From CAYRHJ01 sp964424105 (GTDB lineage: Bacteria > Planctomycetota > Phycisphaerae > UBA1845): 64,000 nt of DNA. Made by a program: the position numbers and the translations under genes. This document shows, piece after piece, positions 50,904-60,425 of this stretch. Under the pieces are notes generated by a model. That model was not told where the DNA came from. It saw only the letters and a list, made by a program, of their open reading frames with translations, and did not search any database. The stretch lies in NCBI GenBank assembly GCA_964424105.1, contig CAYRHJ010000031.1, positions 1-64,000 of the forward strand. The letters run 5' to 3'. Numbering within the stretch: position 1 is the first letter of the stretch; each line of letters begins with the position of its first letter.

Positions 50904-51689
50904 ATGAGCATATTCAGCAGTTTTGGCAATTGGGTCCGCGACGGGCAGGTCTGGGGCAGCGTCTTTCGTCACGGCGTGCCGCGCGATCGGCGAACGCGGG
51001 CCATGGCCGTCCTCACCAACGTATTTCTGCATCTGCACCCCGTGGCTGTTCGCAAGAGCGGCATCCGACTGTCGTTCACCTGGTGCATGGGCGGGCTGAC
51101 GTTTTTTCTGTTCCTGGTGGAAACGGTCACCGGTGTGCTGTTGATGTTCTACTATAGGCCGACCGTTGAATATGCGTATTTCGATATTCAAGGATTGCGG
51201 GCCCACGTGACGTTGGGGTTGCTTCGTGAACTGCACCGCTGGGGCGCGCATGCGATGGTCATCGCCATCTGGCTGCACATGCTGCGCGTTTTCCTGACGG
51301 GCAGCTACAAACCTCCACGGGAATTCAATTGGACCATCGGCGTGATTCTGCTCGTGCTGACGCTGCTCTTGTCATTTACCGGATACCTGCTGCCCTGGGA
51401 TCAGTTGGCGATGTGGGCCATCACGGTGGGGTCCAACATGGCCCGGGCGACGCCGTTGCTGGGCCATGAAGGGCCGTTGGCCAGCTTGATCAACATTGGC
51501 GGCGTGCCGTTGATTCATGCGGGCGATGATGCGCGGTTTGGGCTTCTCGCGGGTACGTTTGTGGGGCCCAATGCGCTGTTGCGGTTTTATGTGCTTCATT
51601 GCGTGTTCATTCCTGTGGTGGTGGGCGTGCTGATCGCGGTCCATTTCTGGCGGATTCGCAAGGACGGCGGAATCAGCGGTCCGCTTTAA
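50904..51689 (+). CDS. Cytochrome b, N-terminal (b6-like) half
   Basis: 261 residues, start supported by GAGG. About four membrane helices. Haem-ligating histidines are seen in HRWGAHAMVIAIWLH (His 1 and 15, separation 14) and in LHCVFIPVVVGVLIAVH (separation 15), matching the b6-type spacing rather than the 14/13 of mitochondrial cytochrome b. GYLLPWDQ is the Qo-side motif. The C-terminal end RIRKDGGISGPL equals the b6 tail. The other half of cytochrome b is the next gene. Confidence 0.88.
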   Translation: MSIFSSFGNWVRDGQVWGSVFRHGVPRDRRTRAMAVLTNVFLHLHPVAVRKSGIRLSFTWCMGGLTFFLFLVETVTGVLLMFYYRPTVEYAYFDIQGLRAHVTLGLLRELHRWGAHAMVIAIWLHMLRVFLTGSYKPPREFNWTIGVILLVLTLLLSFTGYLLPWDQLAMWAITVGSNMARATPLLGHEGPLASLINIGGVPLIHAGDDARFGLLAGTFVGPNALLRFYVLHCVFIPVVVGVLIAVHFWRIRKDGGISGPL

Positions 51690-51779
51690 CGGGCAGTGGA
51701 GCTTGAATGCGCGGGCCGGTGTGGTTGTGCGGTCGCCGGCACGCGCCATGAACAGATCAGCCAATAAACGGATGGGCAT

Positions 51780-52925
51780 ATGGTTGACGTATTAACCGGC
51801 GGATTCCATCTGCTGGCGGCGGGGGATACCAACGCCGTCAAGGACGCGATCAATTGGATTTGTCAGCCCCACTGGTTCTTCATTTTGTCGAACGTGGCCT
51901 TGGCCGTGTTTCTGCTGGGCTACCGGCAGTTTACCAAGCCCGGGTTCGCGTTGTTCGCCTTGATCGCGTTTACCGCCTTCTATGTCATCAGCGCCCTGGA
52001 CGCTGATTTTCTGAGCATCATCATCAAAGCCGACAACGTTCCCATCACCATGATGATTTACCTGACGGGGTTTTTCATCTGGCTGGGGATGCGGCAGGCG
52101 GCGGTCAACGACACGAACATGGAACAGGGCAAGCCGCTGCTCGAAGCGGGCTCCGATGACAAGGTGCTGGTTTGGCCTGATCTGGTGTACACCGAGCTGA
52201 TCGCGATGGTGATTTGCACGGTGGTGTTGATGGTCTGGGCGGTGGTGTTGCGGGCGCCGTTGGAGCCGCCCGCCAATCCCAGCGTGGCCCCTAACCCATC
52301 GAAAGCGCCGTGGTATTTTCTGGGTCTTCAAGAACTGCTGGTCTACTTCGATCCCTGGATCGCGGGCGTGCTGCTTCCCGGTTTGATTGTCGTGGGATTG
52401 ATGGCCCTTCCCTACATGGACAGGAATCCGCGAGGCAACGGCTATTTCACGTTCAAGGAGCGCCCGTTCGCGATCACGGTCTTCATGGTCGGGTTCGGCA
52501 TCATGTGGATCGTGTTGATCGTGTTCGGGACGTTTTTGCGTGGCCCGAATTGGAACTTCTTCGGACCGTACGAATTTTGGGATCCGCACCGCCCAGCCGC
52601 GCTGCTCAACGTCGATTTCCGCGACATCTTCTGGGTGGATTGGATGAAGCAGGCCATCCCCACGGAGGGCTGGTGGATTTTGCCGGCCTATCTGGTTCGT
52701 GAGGCTCCGGGAATCGTTCTGTTGCTGCTCTATTTCCTGGTGCTGCCGTTGGTATTGAAACAGACGATATTCCGGCGATTGGCAGGGCAAATGGGGGCCA
52801 TTCGCTTCGGAATCATGATTTTCTTGTTCCTATGGATGTTGCTGGTACCGATCAAGATGGCGCTGCGTTGGACGCTGAACATGCACTACATCGTCGCCAT
52901 CACCGAGCTGTTTTTGAATTTTTAG
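51780..52925 (+). CDS. Cytochrome b, C-terminal (subunit IV-like) half, extended
   Basis: 381 residues with about eight hydrophobic helices. The segment NPSKAPWYFLGLQELLVYFD is the Qo region that in other proteins reads PEWY; here it is APWY. DRNPRGNGYFTFKERPFAI and DPHRPAALLN are characteristic of the bacterial separate subunit IV. About 120 residues more than chloroplast subunit IV are present, mainly extra helices at both ends. It completes the quinol-oxidising core with the preceding b6-like protein and the Rieske protein. Confidence 0.8.
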   Translation: MVDVLTGGFHLLAAGDTNAVKDAINWICQPHWFFILSNVALAVFLLGYRQFTKPGFALFALIAFTAFYVISALDADFLSIIIKADNVPITMMIYLTGFFIWLGMRQAAVNDTNMEQGKPLLEAGSDDKVLVWPDLVYTELIAMVICTVVLMVWAVVLRAPLEPPANPSVAPNPSKAPWYFLGLQELLVYFDPWIAGVLLPGLIVVGLMALPYMDRNPRGNGYFTFKERPFAITVFMVGFGIMWIVLIVFGTFLRGPNWNFFGPYEFWDPHRPAALLNVDFRDIFWVDWMKQAIPTEGWWILPAYLVREAPGIVLLLLYFLVLPLVLKQTIFRRLAGQMGAIRFGIMIFLFLWMLLVPIKMALRWTLNMHYIVAITELFLNF

Positions 52926-52944
52926 ACGCTACGAGGAAGCCTTC

Positions 52945-55900
52945 ATGCCGATTCCGACGGACACGCTGCGTGATATGAATCGACTCAACCGTTGGTTCGC
53001 GTTGAGTTGCGTGCTCATGTTGTCGAGCATCGTCTGGATGATCTGGGAGGATTATGACCGTCCCTGGCGGGGGGTGCAGGACAATTACATGGTGGCGCAG
53101 GCGGCGCTCGCCCATCTGGACTATCTCGACACCCAGACCGAAGCCTTCCAAGCGCGCATCAGCCAATCTCGCGCGGAGGTCCGCGAAGCTGAGCAGGAGG
53201 TCGCGAAGCGCGAAAGTGAGCGGGCTGAATTGTTGGATGACCAGGCGAAGGAGAAAGAGAAATTCGACGCCATCAACATCACCCATGCCAACGCCGAGGC
53301 GGTTCTGCTGGTGACGCGGAGCCAATTTGAAACCGTCCGCAGCACGTACGGGGACGACAACGCGCAGACGAAAGCCGTCTTCGCAACACTGCAAAGCGAA
53401 GAGGCGCGAGTCGGCGCCCTTCGTTTGGAAAAAGAGCATATCCTCGACAATCAGCGGGCCATCGCGGACGGGTTGAAAGCGATGGACGCGCCGTTGACCG
53501 GCGCTCGCAAACGACTGACTGCGCTGGAAAGAACCGCGCTGGATGCCGAGGCCAAGGAAAAGCAATACAGCAATGTCCTGGTCAAGTCGATCATCAACAT
53601 GCCGCTGATGGATTTTACAGCCCCCAAGGGAACGCCGGCCCGCCACGAAGTCAGACAGCTCGTGATTCAGAACGTCCGCCAAGAGTTGAATTACCTTCAG
53701 ACCTATACCACCGATCGTTGCACGACGTGCCACGTGTCCATTTCCGACAAGACGTTCACTTTCGAAAACCTGGCTCGGCGATTTGAACGGGCGCTGCCGT
53801 CGATCAACGAAGCGCTGACGGCGGCCGGTCAGCCGACGGTGAATTCACCGCCCGTGCCCGAGTTGGCCGGTGACGACGTGCCCAAGCTGAAAACCGGCCA
53901 AGTGACGGATTTCTGGGGGTATCTATCTGTTGAACAGAAGGAAACCTATTTTTCCCAACTTAAGGAGACCGTCAACGCCTATCTCCGACAAACGGGTAGG
54001 CAGGAGGTTCATCTGGAGCAGCCGCTATTGGCACACCCCAACCTGGACCTGTTCGTTCACCACGAATCCCCGCATCCCATGACCCATCTGGGCTGTACGG
54101 TGTGCCACGAGGGCAACCCGCAGGAGACCGATTTCGTCCAAGCCGCACACACTCCCCTGACCCACGAGCAGAAAAAAGAGTGGAAAGAGAAATACTACGT
54201 CACCGCCGCATTCTTGCCCAACACCACGTTTGAATCCGTCGAGCATTTTTGGGAAAGGCCCATGCTTCCGCCCAAATACGCCGAGGCGGGTTGTGCCAAG
54301 TGTCACTCTCGAATTTCCGACATTTCGGAGTTTCGCGGAGAATCACAGGCCAAGAGTTTGAATCTCGGCCAAGACCTGTTCGTGCGCGTGGGGTGCGTGA
54401 ACTGTCACAACGTCGCGGACCTGGGGCCACAGCGCAAAGTCGGACCGGACCTGCGGCGGATCGCAGCCAAGCTGACGCCCGAATTCACCGAGCAATGGGT
54501 CTTCCACCCCAAAGCCTTCCGCCCGTCGACCTGGATGCCGCATTTCTTTCTACAGGAAAACAACGGACCGCGTAGCGGCAACACGTTCGATTCTAATCCG
54601 GTTCTGCGCACGGAGACGGAAGTTTCAGCCATCACCCATTATCTGTACACGCTGTCCGATGATTGGACGCCGTCCACCATCCCGTCGGGCTTGGTCGGTG
54701 ACGTTGCACGTGGCCAATCGCTTTTCAACGAGTTGGGCTGCCTGGGTTGCCACGCCAACGTTCACGAGCATGGCCAAGCGATGATCGAGGAAGACCTGCA
54801 AACTCGCGCGGGCCGATCGGAGAAGGTGGCTGAAGCGCTTTACGAGGAAATGAGCTACGTGGATCGCGTGCAATACCTGATGGAGCACGCGCCCACGGAT
54901 CGGGATACGGTCTTCGAGCCGGAGTCGATCGGCGATCGCCGCGTGTTCACCCGCTACGCCCCGGAATTGTCCGCCATCGGGGCCAAGGTGAATCGCGATT
55001 GGCTGTTCGGCTGGTTGAAGGAGCCGAGCGACTATTACCCCGAAACGCGAATGCCGTCGCTCCGCCTGACGGATCAGGAGGCCATCGATCTTGTCGAGTA
55101 CCTCATGTCCTTGCAGGCCCACGATTCGTTCGAGGCGAAGCGGTTTCCGCTGGATGACGAACATCGTCGCATGGTGGACGATCTGATGTTCTCGATTCTC
55201 GCGTCGCAAAATTCCGAGCAGCGCTCCCGGGCCATCATGGACGACGCCGACGGCGCCATGACCGAAATCCTGAAACGATCCGTGAAGGGATATTGGTCGG
55301 ATGAGCAGGCCGCCCAAAAGCTCGACGGTATGAGCGTTGAAGACAAGAGGCTGTTCTATCTGGGCAACAAGATGGTAGCCCATTACGGATGCTACGCGTG
55401 TCACCAGGTGGGTGGATTCGAGGAGGCCCCGCCGCCCGGCACGGACATGTCCGCTTGGGGCACCAAGCCGCTGGCACAATTGGATTTCGCGTTCTTCGGC
55501 CACGCCCACGACCACATTCGCGAAGCCCGCCCCGAAACCTTCGGGCACATTTACCCGCCCGAGGAAGAAGAACTGATCTATTGGTCATTCGGTCAAAATC
55601 CGGAAGAGAGCGTCACCCACACCCACGCCGCCTTCGCCAAGCACAAGATGCTCAATCCGCGCATGTGGGACCGTGACAAGATCAAAGCCCCATACGACAA
55701 GCTCAAGATGCCGAATTACTATTTCACGCCGCAACAGGCGGACGCCCTGGTCACGTATCTGCTGTCCCGCAAGCCGCCGCTGGTCAGTCGCGATCTCAAA
55801 ATTCCCTATGATTCAACGCTCATCGGCTCGATCGCCGATGGCCGGGCCTTGACCCGCTCCCTGAACTGCGTGGGATGCCACAAAATCGAGGACAACGTGG

Positions 55901-56943
55901 CCGCGGCGCATCAATACTACACACAAAGAATCGGCGGCGAGGAGATGTTCGACGAAGTCAATGCCCCGCCCTGGCTTCGTGGCGAAGGCGCCAAGGCTCA
56001 ATACCCTTGGCTGTACGGTTTTCTGAATGACGTCGAGACGCTCCGTCCCTGGTTGAAAGTTCGAATGCCCAGCTTCCAATTGACCGAGGAGGAAACGACC
56101 ACCTTGGTGGAATACTTCGCGGGTCTCAGTCAAAGCGAAGCCGGCATGCTCAAGGAACATTTGGCCGTCATCGACGACTACATCCGCAAGGCCAAGGCGG
56201 GCGCGGTCAGTTCGCAGTTGACCGGTCAGTCGCCGAATCCCGATCAATGGTTCGCCAGCGACTCGCTCCGCAATCGTGGGGAACACTTGGCCGCCTTTGC
56301 CGTGAAGAATCGGCTGGTCTTGAGCTTCGACGTCGACCCCGTACTCAACACGGTCAAGGAGATGGAATATGGATTCGGGCAGGTCAAAGACCGCACGCGA
56401 TTCACGGCGGACCTGTTCGACGTGAACTTCCCCTTCGCCGACAAAGCCAGACCGCAGGTGGACCAAGAACGTTTTGCGCTGGGCGAGGAGTTATTCTACG
56501 AACTTCGATGTCTAGCCTGCCACGTACTGGGCGATCCTTCTATTCCCGGCGCCAACGCCACCCCCACCGCGCCGAACTTGAATCTCACCCACAAGCGGTT
56601 GCGGCAGGATTGGGTGCACAAATGGATGCAGCAGCCAGCCGTCATTCAACCGGGCACCAAGATGCCCCAGTGGTTCCCCGGCAGCGCCAGCGCCTTTGCC
56701 ACCTACCCCGAGGAGGACCGCCTGGCTCTGGAGGCCAAGTACGGCACCACCGGCGAAGATCAAATGCAGTTGCTCATGGATTTCATGTATACAGCCGGCG
56801 CCAGAAATTACACGGCTGTTCAACCAGGCGGCCTGGGCGGCGGTGCTACGGACAGCGCGAGCGACGATGAGGAAGAATCTGGAGAGGAAGAGGAGGAGGA
56901 AGAAGAAGAAGTAGAAGAAGAAGAAGAGGAAGAGGAAGAATGA
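52945..56943 (+). CDS. Giant octahaem c-type cytochrome with coiled coil and poly-Glu tail
   Basis: 1332 residues. One membrane helix (about 14-33) is followed by a coiled coil (about 50-215; EAEQEVAKRESERAELLDDQ, LRLEKEHILDNQRAIAD). Eight CxxCH sites occur: CTTCH (258), CTVCH (383), CAKCH (449), CVNCH (482), CLGCH (597), CYACH (815), CVGCH (973) and CLACH (1188). Cytochrome c-like helix patterns (MPSLRLTDQEAIDLVEYL, MPSFQLTEEETTTLVEYFAG) confirm several c domains in series. The last 25 residues are almost all Glu. It most likely replaces cytochrome c1 and a soluble carrier, taking electrons from the Rieske protein to the oxidase. It lies 19 bp after cytochrome b. Confidence 0.85.
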   Translation: MPIPTDTLRDMNRLNRWFALSCVLMLSSIVWMIWEDYDRPWRGVQDNYMVAQAALAHLDYLDTQTEAFQARISQSRAEVREAEQEVAKRESERAELLDDQAKEKEKFDAINITHANAEAVLLVTRSQFETVRSTYGDDNAQTKAVFATLQSEEARVGALRLEKEHILDNQRAIADGLKAMDAPLTGARKRLTALERTALDAEAKEKQYSNVLVKSIINMPLMDFTAPKGTPARHEVRQLVIQNVRQELNYLQTYTTDRCTTCHVSISDKTFTFENLARRFERALPSINEALTAAGQPTVNSPPVPELAGDDVPKLKTGQVTDFWGYLSVEQKETYFSQLKETVNAYLRQTGRQEVHLEQPLLAHPNLDLFVHHESPHPMTHLGCTVCHEGNPQETDFVQAAHTPLTHEQKKEWKEKYYVTAAFLPNTTFESVEHFWERPMLPPKYAEAGCAKCHSRISDISEFRGESQAKSLNLGQDLFVRVGCVNCHNVADLGPQRKVGPDLRRIAAKLTPEFTEQWVFHPKAFRPSTWMPHFFLQENNGPRSGNTFDSNPVLRTETEVSAITHYLYTLSDDWTPSTIPSGLVGDVARGQSLFNELGCLGCHANVHEHGQAMIEEDLQTRAGRSEKVAEALYEEMSYVDRVQYLMEHAPTDRDTVFEPESIGDRRVFTRYAPELSAIGAKVNRDWLFGWLKEPSDYYPETRMPSLRLTDQEAIDLVEYLMSLQAHDSFEAKRFPLDDEHRRMVDDLMFSILASQNSEQRSRAIMDDADGAMTEILKRSVKGYWSDEQAAQKLDGMSVEDKRLFYLGNKMVAHYGCYACHQVGGFEEAPPPGTDMSAWGTKPLAQLDFAFFGHAHDHIREARPETFGHIYPPEEEELIYWSFGQNPEESVTHTHAAFAKHKMLNPRMWDRDKIKAPYDKLKMPNYYFTPQQADALVTYLLSRKPPLVSRDLKIPYDSTLIGSIADGRALTRSLNCVGCHKIEDNVAAAHQYYTQRIGGEEMFDEVNAPPWLRGEGAKAQYPWLYGFLNDVETLRPWLKVRMPSFQLTEEETTTLVEYFAGLSQSEAGMLKEHLAVIDDYIRKAKAGAVSSQLTGQSPNPDQWFASDSLRNRGEHLAAFAVKNRLVLSFDVDPVLNTVKEMEYGFGQVKDRTRFTADLFDVNFPFADKARPQVDQERFALGEELFYELRCLACHVLGDPSIPGANATPTAPNLNLTHKRLRQDWVHKWMQQPAVIQPGTKMPQWFPGSASAFATYPEEDRLALEAKYGTTGEDQMQLLMDFMYTAGARNYTAVQPGGLGGGATDSASDDEEESGEEEEEEEEEVEEEEEEEEE

Positions 56944-57166
56944 ACGGAATCGGCATCGGTTCCGGTTAAACGACGTCAGTTCCGCGACTTAGATGCCGAT
57001 ACATCAGCAGTTTCTGCGTGGACGATTCGAAGTTTCTGGATATCAAAGGCCATTCGTGGTCAGTAAACGTATAATCAGCAGGGCAGGTTTGGGGGCGGCA
57101 TTCGTTATGGCGTACCGGTTGGCCCCGTGGCGTGAACGAAGTACACACGATTGAGGAGAAGGTTTG

Positions 57167-57913
57167 ATGAGATCCATGAATGTGAAAGTATGGTGTGCGG
57201 CTTGGCTGGCAGCGGGCGTCGGTTTGTCCAGCTTGGCATTGGCCGACGGCGCGACGATCAAGGGAAAAGTCAACTGGGAGGGCAAGCCTTTCAAGGCCAA
57301 GCGAATGACCGGCATGAATCCGGAGTGCACGGGATTCCACGCGGGTCAGCCGCCTCGCTATGAAAACGTGGTCACGAACGACAACGGCACGTTGAAGTAC
57401 GTGTTTGTACACGTCACCAATCCGCCGGATGGCGATTTCCCAGTGCCCACCGAGCCCGTCGTGCTCGATCAGGTTGGGTGCATGTATCAGCCACATGTGT
57501 TTGGCGTTCGCGTGGGTCAGGCCGTCGAGATTCGTAACAGCGATCCGACGGCCCACAACGTTCACTTTCTTCCCAAGAAAAACGACGAATTCAACAAGAG
57601 TCAACCCAAGCAGGGCTTGAAGGATACGCTGACGTTCCGCCGATCGGAGATCATGGTCCCGGTCAAGTGCGACGTGCACCCCTGGATGAACGCTTTTGCG
57701 GGTGTGACCGAGCATCCGTTCTTCGCCGTCACGGGCGACGACGGTACGTTCGAGCTAGCCGGTCTACCGCCCGGAAAATACACCGTGCAAGCCTGGCACG
57801 AGAAATACGGGACCCAGGAAATCGTAGTCGATGTGTCCACCGGCGAGACGAAAGACGCTGCGTTCACCTATTCCCGAAGCACCGGCAGCAGCGGCGGCAG
57901 CGACGACGAATAG
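57167..57913 (+). CDS. Cupredoxin-like exported copper protein with carboxypeptidase-regulatory-like domain
   Basis: 248 residues from ATG 57167. A signal peptide ends at ALADG (residue about 26). A cupredoxin-type domain has candidate ligands in NSDPTAHNVHFLP (His) and PVKCDVHPWMNAF (Cys-x2-His-x2-Met), the full type 1 copper set. A carboxypeptidase-regulatory-like (DUF4198-like) domain follows (FAVTGDDGTFELAGLPPGKY). Together they resemble plastocyanin-like proteins of methanotroph and planctomycete redox clusters. It sits between the bc-type operon and haem A synthesis genes, so it could be an electron carrier to the oxidase. Terminator just downstream. Confidence 0.75.
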   Translation: MRSMNVKVWCAAWLAAGVGLSSLALADGATIKGKVNWEGKPFKAKRMTGMNPECTGFHAGQPPRYENVVTNDNGTLKYVFVHVTNPPDGDFPVPTEPVVLDQVGCMYQPHVFGVRVGQAVEIRNSDPTAHNVHFLPKKNDEFNKSQPKQGLKDTLTFRRSEIMVPVKCDVHPWMNAFAGVTEHPFFAVTGDDGTFELAGLPPGKYTVQAWHEKYGTQEIVVDVSTGETKDAAFTYSRSTGSSGGSDDE

Positions 57914-57958
57914 GCCGCGACTTTCGTAGGCTCGCGAAACAGCCGAATCCTGACAACC

Positions 57959-58026
57959 AGACATCGGGGCATCGCCGCCATCGACGATCAAATCCGTCGG
58001 GCCGCGCTGTGCCCCGATGTCTTTTT
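57959..58026 (+). terminator. Rho-independent terminator after the copper protein
   Basis: AGACATCGGGGCA (57959-57971) pairs with TGCCCCGATGTCT (58010-58022) around a GC-rich loop that can fold further. TTTTTC follows. It separates the copper-protein transcript from ctaA. Confidence 0.7.
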
Positions 58027-58127
58027 CGTTATGATGGCGAATGACGGCAGGCGATGGAAACGCCGCGATCGTTCAATAATCGTACGAATTCGCGAATGGA
58101 ACAACCGCTGTATCTCGCAGACGCCCG

Positions 58128-59102
58128 ATGAAAGCAAGCCCAGGTCATCTCGATCCGCAACACGAATGGACGACGGATTCTTCGCCGCGCGGTTTGCATC
58201 GCGTCGCCTGGATCACGTCTGCCTGTACGCTGTTCCTGATTTTCGTGGGCGGCACGGTCACCAGCAACGACGCAGGATTGGCCGTACCCGATTGGCCAAC
58301 CACGTTCGGTCAAAACATGTTCCTTTTCCCGCCCAACGAATGGGTGGGCGGCGTGTTTTTTGAGCACAGTCATCGTTTGGCCGGCGCGCTGGTGGGGATG
58401 TTGACCATCACGCTGGCCGTCTGGACGCAGCGCACGGATGGCCGACGGTGGGTTCGCGTCATGGCCTGGGCCATGTTGGCGGCGGTCATCGTACAGGGCA
58501 TTATGGGTGGGCTGCGCGTCACGGAACTCTCGATAGAGTTGGCCGTCGTTCATGCCTGCTTCGCCCAGTTGTTCTTCTGCTCGACGTTATGCATGATCGT
58601 GTTCACTTCCCAATCATGGCCAGACGGAATCAGGCAGCGGCGAATCATCACGGGCTTCTTTTGGCCGCGCATGTGCCTGTTGACCGTCGCTGTCGTGTTT
58701 TTGCAGTTGGTGGCGGGCGCGCTCTATCGACACCTGGGGATTTCCCTGGCCTATCATGTCGTCGGCGCATGTTTAGTCACCGTCGCCATCAGCCTGACGT
58801 TGATGTGGGTCAGCGGTGAACACGCCGACGCCCCGCTGATGCGTCGATTGGCTGGCTGGACCGCCGCGACGCTGATCGTGCAGATGGGCCTGGGGATCGG
58901 AGCGTATCTAAGCGTCATCATGAACCGCCCCGGAGGCCTGGCCAGCGTGTTTCAGTGGTTTATCCCATCCGCGCACGTGATGGTGGGTGCACTGCTGTTG
59001 GGGCTGTCGACGGCCCTGTGCGTTTCGGTCTGGGCGATCGTTAGGGTCAGTCCGAATCGCGACGGCGTCCCGACATCCCCGATGGAGGTGCGTGTCACGT
59101 GA
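58128..59102 (+). CDS. ctaA: Haem A synthase
   Basis: 324 residues, about eight membrane helices. The family start VGGTVTSNDAGLAVPDWPTT and FEHSHRLAGALVG (helix 2 with the Glu and two His), VVHACFAQLFF, LYRHLGISLAYHVVGA and IPSAHVMVGALLLGL carry the paired histidines that bind haem b and substrate haem o. It oxidises the methyl group of haem O to the formyl group of haem A for the cytochrome oxidase. The gene overlaps ctaB by 4 bp (GTGA). Confidence 0.88.
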   Translation: MKASPGHLDPQHEWTTDSSPRGLHRVAWITSACTLFLIFVGGTVTSNDAGLAVPDWPTTFGQNMFLFPPNEWVGGVFFEHSHRLAGALVGMLTITLAVWTQRTDGRRWVRVMAWAMLAAVIVQGIMGGLRVTELSIELAVVHACFAQLFFCSTLCMIVFTSQSWPDGIRQRRIITGFFWPRMCLLTVAVVFLQLVAGALYRHLGISLAYHVVGACLVTVAISLTLMWVSGEHADAPLMRRLAGWTAATLIVQMGLGIGAYLSVIMNRPGGLASVFQWFIPSAHVMVGALLLGLSTALCVSVWAIVRVSPNRDGVPTSPMEVRVT

Positions 59103-60031
59103 CGGCATCGACACGCATCCCGCTTGACCAAACGATGATCGACGCGGGTTCATTGTCGGACCCAGCCACGCTGCGGGACTACGTCGCACTCTGCAAGCCG
59201 CGCATGACCGTCATGGTCGTTCTAACCGCCGCGGTGGGGTTCTGGGTCGGGCACGGAGGCGCATGGACAACGCCCCACGTCGTGTCGCTGTGCATGACGT
59301 GTCTGGGCACAGCCTTGACCGCGATCGCCGCGGGCATCATCAATCAAGTGGCTGAGCGAAACCGCGATGCGCGAATGATGCGCACCGCCTGGCGACCGGT
59401 CGCCGCCGGCAGGATTTCACCCCAGGTTGCGCTGAGTTTGGCCGTCGTCGCCGGTGTCGCCGGGGCGATTCTGTTATTCGTTCGCGCGGGCGTCCTGCCC
59501 ACCGCCATCGCACTGGCCGCGTTGCTGGTGTACGTCGCGATCTACACACCCCTGAAACCCATCACGCCCCTGTCCGTGTGGATCGGGGCGATTCCGGGCG
59601 CCCTGCCCATCCTGATCGGCTGGTCGGCTGCGACGGGCGATCTTCGATCGACGGGATGGATGCTTTTTTGCATACTGTTCGTCTGGCAACTCCCACACTT
59701 CCAAGCCATCGCCTGGATGTATCGTGACGATTATGCCAACGCGGGGTACGCCGTCCTGCCCGTCGTCGATCCCACCGGTCGCCGGGCCGTTCGTCATTGT
59801 TTATTACTGCTTGTCCTGCTGATTCCGGTCAGCCTGCTACCCGCGTACAGGGGCGTGTTCGGGCCAACCTACTTTTTTGGCGCGGTCCTGGCGAGTTTTG
59901 CCTTCCTGGCCTTCGGAGTCGAACTCGCCCGAAGCCGCACTCGGCAAAGCGCCCAACGGCTTATGATGGCTTCGCTTGCCTATTTGTCCCTGTTGTTGTT
60001 ACTGATGGTCATCGACGTGACCGCGAAGTGA
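59099..60031 (+). CDS. ctaB: Protohaem IX farnesyltransferase (haem O synthase)
   Basis: 310 residues from GTG 59099. UbiA-type motifs: CKPRMTVMVVLTAAVGFWVG, then NQVAERNRDARMMRTAWRPV (N-x3-E-x3-D region) and the second Asp-rich loop YRDDYANAGYAVLPVVDPTG. About nine membrane helices. It adds a farnesyl group to protohaem. It forms an operon with ctaA and lies just upstream, convergent, of the oxidase operon it serves. Confidence 0.9.
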   Translation: MTASTRIPLDQTMIDAGSLSDPATLRDYVALCKPRMTVMVVLTAAVGFWVGHGGAWTTPHVVSLCMTCLGTALTAIAAGIINQVAERNRDARMMRTAWRPVAAGRISPQVALSLAVVAGVAGAILLFVRAGVLPTAIALAALLVYVAIYTPLKPITPLSVWIGAIPGALPILIGWSAATGDLRSTGWMLFCILFVWQLPHFQAIAWMYRDDYANAGYAVLPVVDPTGRRAVRHCLLLLVLLIPVSLLPAYRGVFGPTYFFGAVLASFAFLAFGVELARSRTRQSAQRLMMASLAYLSLLLLLMVIDVTAK

Positions 60032-60070
60032 TGCCCGTGGGGCGATCGTACCAAACGTAGCAGTGATGTC

Positions 60071-60364
60071 TCAATCATCCGGCGAATGAAAGACGGCGAA
60101 GTTCCCCGGACCGTAAATCTGCGCCGCCCGTTGGCGAGCCTTCAAGCCCCAGGCGACCGCGATGCCGACCATGGTTAAGAGCAGGGAATAAACAACACCC
60201 ACCATGACCCAAACGCCCGCTTTCGCGCCCTTGACCATGTCCGAATCAGGATCACCGAAACAAACCGCACATGCCTGCGCGAGATTTGAACCTGCCAGAA
60301 CGATTCCCCAGGCCCACGTGAGCTGAAACGCCCGCAAAATCGATGATCGGCTCGTGAATTTCAT
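60071..60364 (-). CDS. Small membrane protein at the end of the oxidase operon
   Basis: 97 residues from ATG 60364. A signal-like start (AFQLTWAWGIVLAGSNLAQA) is followed by CAVCFGDPDSDMVKGAKAGV and one strong helix. The conserved CAVCFG-type start with two Cys is seen in small proteins next to oxidase genes in planctomycetes. It might take part in copper handling; no family name is safe. It lies about 60 bp after the subunit IV gene on the same strand. Confidence 0.6.
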   Translation of the reverse strand: MKFTSRSSILRAFQLTWAWGIVLAGSNLAQACAVCFGDPDSDMVKGAKAGVWVMVGVVYSLLLTMVGIAVAWGLKARQRAAQIYGPGNFAVFHSPDD

Positions 60365-60425
60365 GATACGCTTGGATTGTAAAGATGATGCCGCGAAAAG
60401 TCCGAGCAAATATCGCCGAACGGCC

